From: Phaeotremella fagi
Taxonomy: Eukaryota; Basidiomycota; Tremellomycetes; Tremellales; Phaeotremellaceae
NCBI GenBank assembly: GCA_001599715.1
Contig: BCHU01000007.1
Location: 67,586-131,585, forward strand
Direction: 5' to 3'
DNA: 64,000 nucleotides
This document shows, piece after piece, positions 10,323 to 21,374 of this stretch (the first letter of the stretch is position 1; the number at the start of each line of letters is the position of its first letter). The notes under the pieces were generated by a model. That model was not told where the DNA came from, did not search any database, and worked only from the letters and a program-made list of their open reading frames with translations. The translations under genes and the position numbers were made by a program.

Positions 10323-11711
10323 TCACAATTTCGATCTCGATCTTCCAAGATGTTCAGAAACGATATTCGCCGCCTCATCCGCAACCCCAAGTGAAGATTG
10401 GAAACTAAGTCAAAAAGCAAACCATCAGCTCTAACACCCTCTACCGAAAACCAAACACCCACCCAGCAGGTCCAATCCCATAAGCATGAACAACCGCTAC
10501 CTTCCTTCCAGCCCCTCTCACCCCCTCAAAGGGAATCAACCCATCTTTCCCCTGTCCCAAAACCCTATTTTCCAATTCCAACCGTATCCCACCTTCTCTA
10601 CAAGGTCTTAATCCAACATTATGACTAACGACTCGTATATCCTTCCAAGTTTTGCCCGATTTCACCGCGTCAACACCAGCGAGTTCTGGACAAATTTTGA
10701 AGGCGTCTTTCAATATTCTTTCGGCAACCTCTGGATCTGGAAGTGTCGAATAGTTGTTTGGTAAAAAAGTACCTCCTAGGATTACTGTACCATCTGGACC
10801 AGGTCTGGGGATGATATAACAGCTTTCACCTTCTTTAGGTTTAACCCGTCGATATCCTTGACAAGTAATCACGTTTGGAGCTTTAACTAGAACAGTTTGA
10901 CCACGAGCAGGGAAAACTTTAAGATCCTCTACTCCAAGGAGTGTACGTGAACCTAATCCAGTTGCGTTGATTACTAAATCGACGTTACCGGTTGCGGAGT
11001 ATGCTTCGTCGAGTGATGAAATTCTTTTTCGGATTATTGGGACACCTTTGGATCGGAGTGTCGAGGCTAGATACGCGATGTAGGCGGGTGGGTTGAGGGT
11101 GTAGGAGGTGAAGGCGCAGGCGTTGGTTATGCCGTGGCCCTTGGGGACTTGGGATTGCGGGACGTCACGATACTAGGAGGGTTTGAGAATTAGATTTAGT
11201 AGTGTGCGAAAGATGGAATGCGTTTCAGATAGAGACACCAAACCCAACTCACATCAAACATTAAATCCTTATACCAAGGCGCAGGGAACCTATCCCCCCC
11301 ATCCGAAACATAAAAATACTCCGTCCTCCTCACAATATGAGGGATCCGTTCAGAAAGTTCCTTGAACCCATGAAAAGTTTTAATATCTCGTTCCCGTTCT
11401 TTGAGATTATCAGCAGCGAAGGATGCCCAATTCGCGCCCTGTCACCATGCTGGTTAGCTTTGGAGGGAAGAAGAGGAGGGGGGGGGAGGGGGACCTACAG
11501 CCCATGGAGAGGCGAAAGCAGCAGATTCTTTGTCCTCTGGTAAATCCCTTGCTAGGATCGCTATTTTGTAACCTCGATTAGTTAGTTCTTGGGCTATAGA
11601 GAGTCCGACGACTGGATTCACAGGTATCAGTTTACGATTGGAGTTGGGTTTGAATGTTTACTCACCCCCTGCACCTAGTACCACTGCGTCGTATGGTGAT
11701 TTCTCCATCAT
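10323..11711 (-). CDS. DAO1-like: D-amino-acid oxidase, peroxisomal
   Basis: Five exons leftward from the ATG at 11711. The N-terminus has the FAD dinucleotide-binding motif (VVLGAGVVGLSIA), split by the first intron. The middle has the DAAO segments [28 protein letters not shown] and [12 protein letters not shown]. The C-terminal part has [17 protein letters not shown] and [15 protein letters not shown]. The final exon is only recovered by splicing a GTGGGT donor at about 10461 to the acceptor near 10406. It ends in SRSKL, a canonical SKL peroxisomal import signal. The enzyme oxidises D-amino acids to 2-oxo acids, ammonia and peroxide, letting yeasts use them as nitrogen. A second in-frame ATG follows the first directly. 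Exact substrate range is unknown. Confidence 0.9.
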
Positions 11712-12144
11712 CTGTGTTCTATATACAAATATCTATGATTACACTATACACAATAGAAACTTCTTTACTCTAATTTATATAAGATCTTAGTTGAATCGAC
11801 TTGACTTTCTTGGCTTATCATAGTCAAATCGGACTATACCGACGGTAACCGTTTATCCCGACCACCATATGGGAAAGTACCAAAAATTTGCATAGAGAAA
11901 TACGGAAATACTGTAGGAGCTAATATTATACTTAATGGAATCCAAAGAGAAAGAGGGAATCACTACGCTACGTAGAGTCTCAAACTCGGAAATCACAATC
12001 ATTTTTGGGAAGGGAACTGGATAAAAAGGGATTCTGGTATTGCTACAATTGTAAATAAGTGGAAAGGAGAGAATAAAATAATCTATCACCAAATAGATCT
12101 GTGAGGCTAAGTAATCATCTATGCAGAAATCAATTCATTGTCGA
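11712..12144. other. Spacer holding the DAO promoter, no gene seen
   Basis: A 433-bp A/T-rich spacer: promoter of the leftward oxidase at its left side and the 3' flank of the Ser-rich membrane protein at its right. No clear TATA, no RNA gene, no coding match. Confidence 0.5.
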
Positions 12145-13681
12145 CTAATAATGTCTCGATGGATTAGCGACCTGTTTGAAAGTCAGCGTTAGAAGTCTGA
12201 CCGCTAGGATTAGGATGTCTACTCACATGAAGTTGATTCTGATTACCAGCTTCTAGAGGTGGAGTATCTATACTGCCTTCACCAGAATAACCGCCGTAAG
12301 CATCCGTATAACCACCGTATTGACCATAAGGGGGTTGTTGCTCATGTGCATAGCTACCACCATACTGTTCAGGTTGATCGTGATATTGTTGATTCGGATC
12401 GTAATAATAACCCTGTTGATCTTGGGGTACATTCTCATATCCAGTGTAACCACCTGCTGCAGCACCGCCTGCAGCCCCTGCACCTGCTGCATAAGCGTCG
12501 TATCCACCTGCTGCACCGTATGTTGCACCGTAATTACCGTATTGTGCCATTGGATGATTGACTGTTGATCCAGGATAACTCTCACTCGTAGCTGTTGCAG
12601 TTCCAGTTGGACCAGATGAAGCTACATCACCTTCTTCATCGATAGGTGATCGTTGATGAGAGGAAGCGGCGACTGCTGCAGCTGTAATTTCACGATCTAA
12701 CCTTTGTCTTCGTCTTCGTCTGAAACATAGTAATCCTAGTGCGAGTAAGATTCCAACGATAGCTAAACCGACAACGACGAATACACCAGCTACTGCACCG
12801 TGGTTGTTGAAGAATGCGTTTGTACTTGTATAAGATGATGATCCGCTGTCAAGGGAACCAGTTGGATTGTGAACGATTTGAGTGACGGTGTAGACGACTC
12901 CGTTGGATGTGGTGACAACTTTTGAAGTGATTTCTGAAGGTGCTGAGGTGACTGTTTGACCAGCTGAGTTGGTGGTGGTGATAAGAATAGCGGATGTTGC
13001 TGTGGTATCCGTTGCTATACCTGAGGTAGTAACTGTGGAGGTACTGGAAAAATCAATATAATCCCAAGTATACAAACTCACGTTGTGGATGAAGTAGTCG
13101 AAGATGCTGGAACTGTCACAACAGTAGTTGATTGAGCTGTTGTAGTTGAAACAGATCCAGGCGTTGAAGAACTAGCTGGGTTGGAGGGGGTAACTATTGA
13201 AGTGATAGTGGTAGAAGATTGTGGTTGAGAACTAGAAGAAGATCAGATCAGCTAAAGACTAGACCACCAAAAAAAAATGGTTTAAACATACGAAGAAGCA
13301 GGAGCACTGCTAGCAGGATTGCTAGTGACTTGAACTGTACTTGAGACAGTGACGACCGAAGAAACTTGAGCGGAAGATTGAGCGGCGGAAGAAGCTGGCG
13401 CTGAGGATTGTACAGGAGCAGACGATTGTGCGGGAGCTGAAGAGGAAGCAGCGGCGACGGAAGAAGCGACGACAGCAGGAGAAGAAACCACAACAGGTGC
13501 AGCTGTGTCAATAAAAATAATAATCAGACGGCGATAATAGTGGAGTGGGGATTGGTGACTTACCTGATGATACTGGTGCTACTGAACTTGCAGCTGGGAC
13601 TGAGACTGCTGCAGATCCTGATGCTTGTCTACGGAAGAGATCTCTTCTGGCAGCTCTTTTAGCTGGGAATATGGCTGACAT
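12145..13681 (-). CDS. Ser/Thr/Ala-rich single-pass membrane protein (Mid2/Wsc-like layout)
   Basis: Five exons leftward from the ATG at 13681. The order is: a basic N-terminus (AKRAARRDLFRR); a mucin-like region of about 200 residues rich in Ser/Ala/Val/Thr and likely O-glycosylated; one hydrophobic span (GAVAGVFVVVGLAIVGILLALGL); a basic stop-transfer RRRRRQR; and a cytosolic tail rich in Gly, Tyr and Gln (QYGNYGATYG, QQGYYYDPNQQY). This is the layout of fungal wall-stress sensors and related glycoproteins, but no cysteine-rich WSC domain is present and sequence similarity to Mid2 is not evident. There is no obvious signal peptide, so the start may lie in an unseen upstream exon. The last 55-nt intron (GTGAGT to CAAACAG) can be spliced, ending VANPSRHY, or retained, ending 20 residues later. 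Confidence 0.68.
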
Positions 13682-14409
13682 TGGAGGTGAAGAAAGGATT
13701 AAAATGTAGTTGGGATCAAAGATGAATTCGTCGTCGTTTGATGTCACTGCTGGTAGTGAAGATTGAACTTTTGTTCCCAGCGTTTCAAGTGATTTGAACG
13801 GAGTTTTTTGTGCAAGGAGGGTGGGTGCCTTTGAGATATATTATACGATGATAGATATATAAACAGATATAAGATGAAGGTAAGAAGTAAAGAATAAAAG
13901 TGATAAGAATATATCACCACCCCCCTTCACCTTCCCCCGCCTAGTGCTGTAGGTGCGGCTGTGCTCACTGCCAATACGGGAACTTTTATGTTTACGTAAG
14001 CTAAGAAACCCTTATTTATTCCGGTTTCGGCAAAATTAAACTCAAATTTAAGTTGGTGGCACCGCCTCTTAACAAATGGCTGTGGTGAAAAGAATGGGTA
14101 CTCGTTACGGTGTAACCTCGTGTGACTTGTCACCCGCATGCATTCAGTACAACGTCGATACAGGTTAGATCGTTCACGTTGCGTTCTTCACATGTCGTCA
14201 ATGGAGAATAACTAGTCATGAGATTGTTATGAATAAACCGAAATCTGAGTTTCTACCTTTGTTGAAGGCTCCACAGCTATGGTCTTCCTCCGAATACCAT
14301 CAGAAGATCCTGTCTGAAAAATGAATCCAACCGACTTGTAACAATCATTTCTATTCGTTTTCTTCTTACTATTTTCCACCTTTCGCCACCGAGCCCAAAC
14401 TACCTTCAA
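13682..14409. other. Divergent spacer, no gene seen
   Basis: A 728-bp region separating the leftward membrane protein from the rightward 260-aa orphan, so it holds both promoters. A C-rich patch (CCACCCCCCTTCACC) at about 13916-13932 is the only compositional feature. No RNA gene recognised. Confidence 0.5.
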
Positions 14410-15192
14410 ATGTCTCAGTTTTTCACAGAAGCAGAATCAATAGATATAGAAGATCCAATGTCAGATATTTCCATCGATCCAACACAATTGAGCGAAAAAG
14501 AATGGTGGTCACTCCTTCAGAGAAACAGAGAGATCTTCCAAGAGACACTCCAGTCATCCGAGGCTAATCAAAAGTCTAAAGAGAACGCTATCAAGTTACT
14601 CGATCTCATCAATCAACATGAGAGCTTAACAGACAAATCATCTCTCTACGTCGAAATCAGTGGTCGACATTATTTGTGCATGACAGTCCCGTACGTTTGC
14701 GATCACTGTCACGGTTGGTTGGGAAGTGAGAACCCTCATAAGGATGATAAGATCCATAAGGCTAGATGTGAGACTGAAGGGGACGGTATTGTTGCTCACG
14801 TCGATAGTCTCTCTGAACCCGATTCAAAGATCATACAAGTATTCGGTATAGACTGTGCGAGAGAATATTCTTCCGATATAAACAGAATGTTTTTACTCTC
14901 AAACCTAAATTTTCAAGGCCTTTGTGATGGTGATCATCTGTTCATTGAAAAGGGAGAACAAAGAGACAATGACAAAGAAATGAGAATTGGGAACAAGATC
15001 TTGGTTGATGTGAGTGCGAGACCTTTACTAGATAAATATGGTCGAAGTCGTCAAAACTTTCATATTCGTTTAGATGGGAATTCCAACAGTCTTGGAACTT
15101 GTGCTACTCGTCAGGTTAGTAAGAGAGAGGATGGTATCATAGTGACTCGTTCTTTTGTTTCGAGTGATATTTGTAAGCATGAGTTCTCATAG
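14410..15192 (+). CDS. Orphan hypothetical protein, 260 aa
   Basis: A single-exon frame with an ATG at 14410 and no competing splice signal. The N-terminal 70 residues are acidic and predicted helical (SEKEWWSLLQRNREIFQETL). The middle has a CDHCHGWLG motif followed by a His and Cys about 20 residues on (KIHKARC), which may form a small zinc site. The C-terminal half is mixed alpha/beta-like without known signature. No signal peptide or membrane span. I do not recognise the family. It stands alone between two large spacers of 730 and 820 bp, a common setting for lineage-restricted genes. Confidence 0.55.
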   Translation: MSQFFTEAESIDIEDPMSDISIDPTQLSEKEWWSLLQRNREIFQETLQSSEANQKSKENAIKLLDLINQHESLTDKSSLYVEISGRHYLCMTVPYVCDHCHGWLGSENPHKDDKIHKARCETEGDGIVAHVDSLSEPDSKIIQVFGIDCAREYSSDINRMFLLSNLNFQGLCDGDHLFIEKGEQRDNDKEMRIGNKILVDVSARPLLDKYGRSRQNFHIRLDGNSNSLGTCATRQVSKREDGIIVTRSFVSSDICKHEFS

Positions 15193-16015
15193 GAACCTGA
15201 AAGACTGAAAGAGGATGGTTTTGTATTGTATCGTACTGAATAAATCGATGAAGAATTGTGGTTCATACTGCGACTTTGACTCTCCAGCGCTTTGTGTCTT
15301 ACTGCTCCAAGCTTGACGACTTCAAAGAAGCCCTATCTAAATCAGCAACGTCGTTCAGTTGGAGCAATCTCTGACCTCGATTATTTCTCTTCTTGTAATT
15401 TTGACTAGATCCACATTCTTACTAACTTTAGGGAAGCATTTTGATTCTAGTCTTGTCCTTATGGTTTCACAAAGGTCTACCAATCCCAGTGGATGCAACT
15501 ATACTGGTCAATGATGTTTGGTAAGAGCAAAGGCGATTCAGGATTGGGAATGAGCCCTTGACCGATCTTATCAGTGGGGATGAATAAGAATGGAGTAGGT
15601 AACATCATGTTCTCATCTATATGAGAAACCCATAATTTGAGGGATTGTGATGGTCTCGAAATCATTCAAGAGATGATCGTAGAACAGAAATGGCAAATTA
15701 TGTTGGAGATCCTAGTATATGGTGAATAAAGTCTAATGCCGCAAATCTCCGTATGCTGAAATGTAACTTCGACTTGGTGGAGGTGCACCACGCCGATGAT
15801 AGCGCTGTTCAGTACGCCCGGTCTTATCGGGTTATCTCTCATTCACACTAGATACTCTGCGCCCTCCAAGGTATAAGAACCATTCTTTCATCCAGTTAAT
15901 GTTGAAATTTTCTTCTTCTTCTTCTTGGAAATTGAATTTTATCTACAGTAAAGGACCGTTCAAAGCACGTTCATCTCTACGTCTACCTTACACACCAATA
16001 TTTTATCTATCAACC
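15193..16015. other. Spacer upstream of XanA, no gene seen
   Basis: 823 bp. A leftward 62-codon frame at 15477-15665 has no domain and no supporting neighbours. The right end holds the XanA promoter and 5' leader, including the alternative upstream ATG at 15899. Confidence 0.5.
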
Positions 16016-17638
16016 ATGTCCACCTTAACCTATTCACCAATCTCTTTACCACCATCAGCCAATCCCAAATATTTCGATGATTTCGGAAGATCAGTGGAAG
16101 GGTTTGATCCATCGACAATGACAACTGAACAATTGAACGAAATCATTGAAAAACTTTATACCCATGGTATACTCTTGTTCAAAGGTTTGAAGTTGACACC
16201 TAAACAACAATACGAGATTACTCATGTAAGTCAACTCTCTCTTTATCAAACAGCAGTCAACTCGTTCTAATCAGGACTTCAGGCATTCGATCCAGCTACC
16301 ACATCTTATGGTCATGGTAACAACAAAACTGGTAGTACCAAAGCATCGATTCTTCATCCTGATTTAAAGACAATCCCTCATCAACCTCAAGTTCAGTTAA
16401 TTGGTAATGGGAAAGTACCAGGTAACTATGAAGGTCTTGAAAGTGTAAGTCTAGACGTTGTGGATGAAGACTAACCTCGTAGCCTCAATTGAAACATCCT
16501 CACCACAACACATTCCACAAAGAACCCGTGTCCGCTGAAGATGAGGAGAAAGGTATCACTAGATTCTACAGATGGTAGGTGGTTTTCTTTAACGACTGAC
16601 ATGCAGATACTGACATCATGACTTTAGGCACATCGACGCCGCCCTCTATGCCCTCTCACCACCAAAAGTCACTTCCCTCTACGCAGTCAAGGTTCCAGCT
16701 GGTGAACCCCAAATCTGTAGATACGACGATGGAACAGGTGACGAAGTGAAAGTACCTCTAGGCGGTACAGTTTGTAGGTATTCCCCTTCTTTCCCCTAGA
16801 TACCACTGACAATACAACCAGTCGTCGATGGCCATACAATGTTCGACATTCTTTCACCAGAAATGAAATCTCTCGCAGTTAGAACTAAAGTTCGTTATGT
16901 GAGTTGATCTGATTGGCTGAAACGTGTGTGTTTCAACTACTGATAAGGATCATCAAGGCACCACACCCATATGTTTGGATGTCAAAAGCCCACGCTCTCC
17001 CAACAGGTTTAGGTATCGAGAATGAAAATCTTGAACTTCCACTAGAAGAACTTCCAGAATGGGAGGAGAGTAAAGTCAAATTGTTCCCAATCGTACGTCT
17101 GGACTTACCACTCCAACCTATCAAAAAGAAAATTGACCCCGTATTTTGTATAGTGTTGGAAAAACCCAGTCACTGGGAAACTCCACGTCCAAGTTCATCC
17201 ATGTGGAGCCCAAGAACTCGTTATCGAACCTTTACCATCTGGATCAAAGACTGAAGGTGCCCTTTATCCAGAAGGAGGGGAGATCAAAGATTTGGCTAAA
17301 GTCAGAGAGATTTTGTACAGTATCCAAAGACCTGGAATCGCTCCTGAGGTAAGTCATGAAAGCCGCTGTGTATTGGGATGACACTGACGAAAACGATTCA
17401 CTAGCTGGTTTACCCACACGATTGGGAGGAAGATGATTTAGTCCTTTTCCATAATCGAGGTTTATTGCATTCCGTCGTTGGGGCTTTCAAACCTGACCAA
17501 GTTAGAATGTTCCACCAGGTATGGAGGCTGGACTAGGAGGGACAATAACTCAAGCTAACGTTTTACTCTTAGTGCAATCTCGCAGCCAGTGACGATCCAA
17601 TCGGACCAAACGCTGACGATGTCAAAGCTTTCGCTTAA
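16016..17638 (+). CDS. xanA: Fe(II)/2-oxoglutarate-dependent xanthine dioxygenase
   Basis: Nine exons from the ATG at 16016 to the TAA at 17636-17638. This is a TauD-fold enzyme with iron ligands in RWHIDAALY (His, Asp) and VLFHNRGLLHSVVG (distal His). It has the block that marks the XanA subgroup: RYDDGTGDEVKVPLGGT, RTKVRYAPHPYVWMS, LELPLEELPEWEESKVK and WKNPVTGKLHVQVHP. XanA converts xanthine to uric acid using 2-oxoglutarate instead of a molybdenum hydroxylase, feeding purine-derived nitrogen into the urate pathway. An in-frame ATG at 15899 would add 39 residues of Ser/aromatic/basic character; I prefer 16016 because family members begin near there. One exon join gives Cys where relatives have Val (PICWKNP). 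Confidence 0.88.
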
Positions 17639-17904
17639 GTTTTGCAAAGACGGTGTATGATATCATGATCCTGATGTGGTTTTACTTTTGTTTATAGAGA
17701 AGAAGGTATATTTGGATGAGATTTGGTTTAAGTTTTATATTTACGATGGGTCAGTAGAAAGTATTTTGTATTGGTTGTGGCTATGAAAATCCGGTTTTTG
17801 TATAATCATCTCAACAAACAATCCATCAAATAGAAAGATCCTCTACAACTGTATCTCAACTAGTAACAAGAAACCAATACACTCTTAAATCAGCCCACAA
17901 TAAT

Positions 17905-19443
17905 CTAAACCTTTGGAGACCAAGCAGGTACCTTGTAACTCCATTCATGTTCGATAGTTCCCCGCTGCATACCTATCAAGGTATCTCTCAACGTCAAAAT
18001 CAGAGGTGAATAAGGTAAATCAAGAGTCTGATCTTGGTACAAAATAGCAGAAATGAAAGCAACAGATACTCCAGTACCACAACCAAACATGCTTAAGTCG
18101 TCTGGTTAGTCAAGCGAAACAGTCTGAAAGTTTGATGATTGACGTACCCGATGAGACTACCTTCAGCGAGCGAAGTTTTGATTTCATTCATTGAAATATC
18201 TCTTTCGACGACTTTAATTTTCTTCTCGAAATTGTTTTTTAGAGGTGTCTCTTCACCAGCGGAATGTGATCTCAAGAGTGAAACGAACGAATCTCTCGTT
18301 ACTCCTGGCAAGACTAGTCCATTGTCGAGTGACATGGTTATGAATTCTGTATCTGTCGTTCATGAGCTTAATGACCGGGTAGAAAATTAGGATATGTTGC
18401 TTACATCCATCATCGCCTTTTTTGATTATCCAGATATTCATTCCTCCAGCTTCACTGATGTAGTCTTCACCTTCAGAGGTGTGTAGCCAGAGTGGCATGG
18501 CGTACCCAGGTTTCTTGGCAATAGTAACCGTACCTAAAAGAAATCCACGAAATATCAATAAAAAAGAGATCCAATGTAAAACACTTCAACGACCTACCAT
18601 AATTAGCACCTAGTTTATAACTCCCAGTCCCTCCAGGCCAAGCTCTAATAAACTCCTTATCCGCGAAAAGTTTTAATCCTTTTTCAGGGGATTCACTACT
18701 CTCGTAAAAAGTTTTACTACCCGGTCGTAAAGACGTGACAACGAATAACAACGCATCGTCCGATCCTGGTATACCGCCTACAGCTTGACCTTCAGAGGTT
18801 TCAATAAGTGTTGGTCGGACGTAAAGTGATTCCCCATTTTTCTGGGGGATAAGGGCTGATTGGAGAGTAATGAGTTTTGATATTAGAGTTAGGAGTTGTT
18901 CGTTATCCCATTCACTCTGGTAATTTGGGTTTTAGATTTTGAGTTATCAGTGGAGAAAGTTTTGACTTACTGGTAATCCTAATCTTTTGGCTGATCTTTT
19001 CAGTCGATCGAAATTCTTTAGTGGTCGCCATAATCGAAGATCACCTGTGGGGCTTTAGGTTTGATATGACAAGTGAGATAAGAACGTTTAAATACCCTCA
19101 TCCGTTTTGTAAGCCTTATCAAATCAGCACAAGACCTCTCTCATATCAAAAATACTCACTCTCATACCCTCAAAGCAGGTCATCGCACTGAATCAACTAT
19201 CAACTTTTTCTCATCCAAATCAGAGGTAATGAAGACGTACAACTGCATTACACCACTTAAAAGATCGACAGTCAATCCACCTCTGGGTCCGATCACAGGG
19301 GTCCCCCAACCTTTCAACTTATTGTATGGGACCGTGAGCATCCATTCACCTTGGTTGGGTGGTGCGGAGAACCCATCGGGAATGGGTACGATTTCCAGAG
19401 AAGAAGCGGAAAGTGGTGCGGGGGTTTGGGGGGCTATAGTCAT
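17905..19443 (-). CDS. BAT1-like: Branched-chain amino-acid aminotransferase
   Basis: About eight exons leftward from the ATG at 19443. It is a PLP fold-type IV aminotransferase: AMTCFEGMRAYKTDEG, LRLWRPLKNFDRLKRSAKRLGLP, SLYVRPTLIETSEGQAVGG, GTGSYKLGANYG (the SYK lysine is the PLP Schiff-base residue), EAGGMNIWI, LVLPGVTRDS and GMFGCGTGVSVAFI. The enzyme swaps the amino group of Leu, Ile and Val with 2-oxoglutarate at the last step of synthesis or first of breakdown. The N-terminus (SASSLEIVPIPDG) lacks an obvious mitochondrial presequence, so this may be the cytosolic form. A tiny exon (AYKTDEG) sits between two introns near 19098-19120. Confidence 0.9.
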
Positions 19444-21374
19444 GTTTTGATATGAATAAAAGATCGGATGAGAGGTTGATGAAAGCTATCACTAAACTTA
19501 CTTATTATGGCCAGACGAGATAGTGGATGAAGACGGTGACTACCGCACTCGGATTTGGGCGATGTGTCTTCGAGTTGGTGATAAGCGGAACTTGGTCGGA
19601 GTACTATCTCAAATAGTTCAAAAGGTCAAGATCCTTCAAGATGCGTACAAAACAGAGTTTCGTTGACGCTCGCACAATCCTCCCGATAGCGACAGCTCTG
19701 TATTCTGGGAAGCTGGTGAACCGCTCTGCTACCAACCTATCACTGGCACGTCTAGGAAAAAGCTAACACCAGGATCCGTAACCGTAACGTTATAGTTTGA
19801 TGAGGAGTCCTCGATTGTTTTAGTACCCAACATGATCACTCCGCATCATACACTATGACCAACGGTTTCCTCTTCCTTTTCTGAAGTCAACTTGCTCCAA
19901 AATCAAGTTGATTCGGTGAATGATTTTCACGAATTGATAGACAGGTTCGTTTAGAGTTATGAGGGTAACTATCTCAGTAGCTTACTTTCAAATTTGATTG
20001 GGTTTATAATTCAGATCTCTTGTGAAAAGAAGTCAAACTACATTAATGGGTTGAATTACATCTTCACCTGGATTTCATAGCTATGAAGATCCGAATTGAC
20101 CAACATCATTGTTGTTTTCGAAGTGCTCGACTGATTTTCGCAAATCATTGAAGATTCTGGGTCACTTGGATCAAGGAGTCCTCGACACATCCCTTCCCCG
20201 CTGAGATACTGTCTCAAGACACATTTGACGCTCTTTAAAAAGGTGTTGCTCTCAATTCTGAGCATCCCCTTGAAGTCAATGAATCATCTTCGGATACCGA
20301 TCATGTTGTTTCATTCATACTTCAACTCGATTTGACAATGAACTTCAGTGGGATGCCTTGACTACACAAGACAGACGCATCTAGTTTTCACTTTTGCTTC
20401 CTGATTTCTTACCATACTGCTCGGTTTGATATTCCCCAGAGTTCTTGATATGAGGGAAATAGTTGAAGTCAGGACACTCAGTGGGTAAACAGAAGTGCAG
20501 TGACTTTTCGTCTTTCCTGGAAAAAACGTCAAATTTTGTCTTCGTGTCGTGGAAGATGAAAACGTTCTCTCTGCTTGTAGATTTACGCACATAGAGTATC
20601 AATATGGGCGAGCTGTAGCTCATACGTCCTATATGGAAGCTGCATGAGAACGAATTTTGTCTGAACTCTCTCCATCTGAATGTCAAGATAATCTTTGTCC
20701 ACCTTCACTCGTCAAACACGTCAACTTCCCCTTTCTCTAAGACTCTCAGAAGATTTACATAGCCTTGGTAGAGCAAAATTCGATATTGACTTTGGAAATC
20801 ATGCAACAAGTTCGATCCACCCCATCCAATGTAACCTCATTTTTCAACAGGACAAGTACTTGAACTTGCACCAACACCAGCCGGTAGATCCACCGCCACA
20901 CACGTTGCTGATTGAAATTAAGCTTCACAGCGTCCAGCATCAGCCAACCAGGCATCTGTATTCTTCTTTTTTTCATTCCAGCAAATAGTCACTTCATTAT
21001 ATCAACCCATCTCATCCAAACCCAAACGACAGCAAGTCTGCACAGTCCAACCCAACTGGAACCAACATCACAGCTGCAACTTAACCGGACTGAACGTGCG
21101 GCCAACTTTCATCTTCTCCCTCCCTCGCTTCCTCGCTCCCCTGAACGCCCACAAAAGTTGCAACTGTTCGATCGACTTAAAGAAACAAAAAGTGAAAAGA
21201 AAGGATTAGAGTAGTAATAGATCAAATCGTTCAATCACTCAATCACTTTACCTCTTTACCTCATGACTTGCTCAACGTTTTAAGGATCTTTCATCGAAAC
21301 ACCATTACAGGAGATAGGGGACTGTCTAATTTATTACCTGGCTTGAGTCACGTTAATCTAATCAATCCATCACC
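19444..21374. other. 1.9-kb poorly coding gap
   Basis: The longest stretch here without a confident gene. The right third, pyrimidine- and CCAACC-rich, is probably the PHO81 leader and promoter; the left edge is the aminotransferase promoter. A leftward region of weak coding potential at 20056-20686 is listed separately. No RNA gene or transposon end seen. Confidence 0.5.
20056..20686 (-). other. Possible hypothetical or decayed gene
   Basis: Leftward open stretches hold protein-like sequence (for example CPDFNYFPHIKNSGEYQ) and an apparent GTAAGA donor near 20416 that could splice to an acceptor near 20361, giving a tail IPLKFIVKSS with a stop. The first frame has no upstream ATG, beginning with TTG, and attempts to add other exons hit stops. 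A second frame at 20056-20265 follows. It may be a rapidly evolving small gene or a remnant; I cannot decide. Confidence 0.2.

Noticed and set aside
15477..15665. Leftward 62-codon frame upstream of XanA
   Set aside because: Short, without an identifiable domain or splice partners, and located in a spacer that must hold the XanA promoter.
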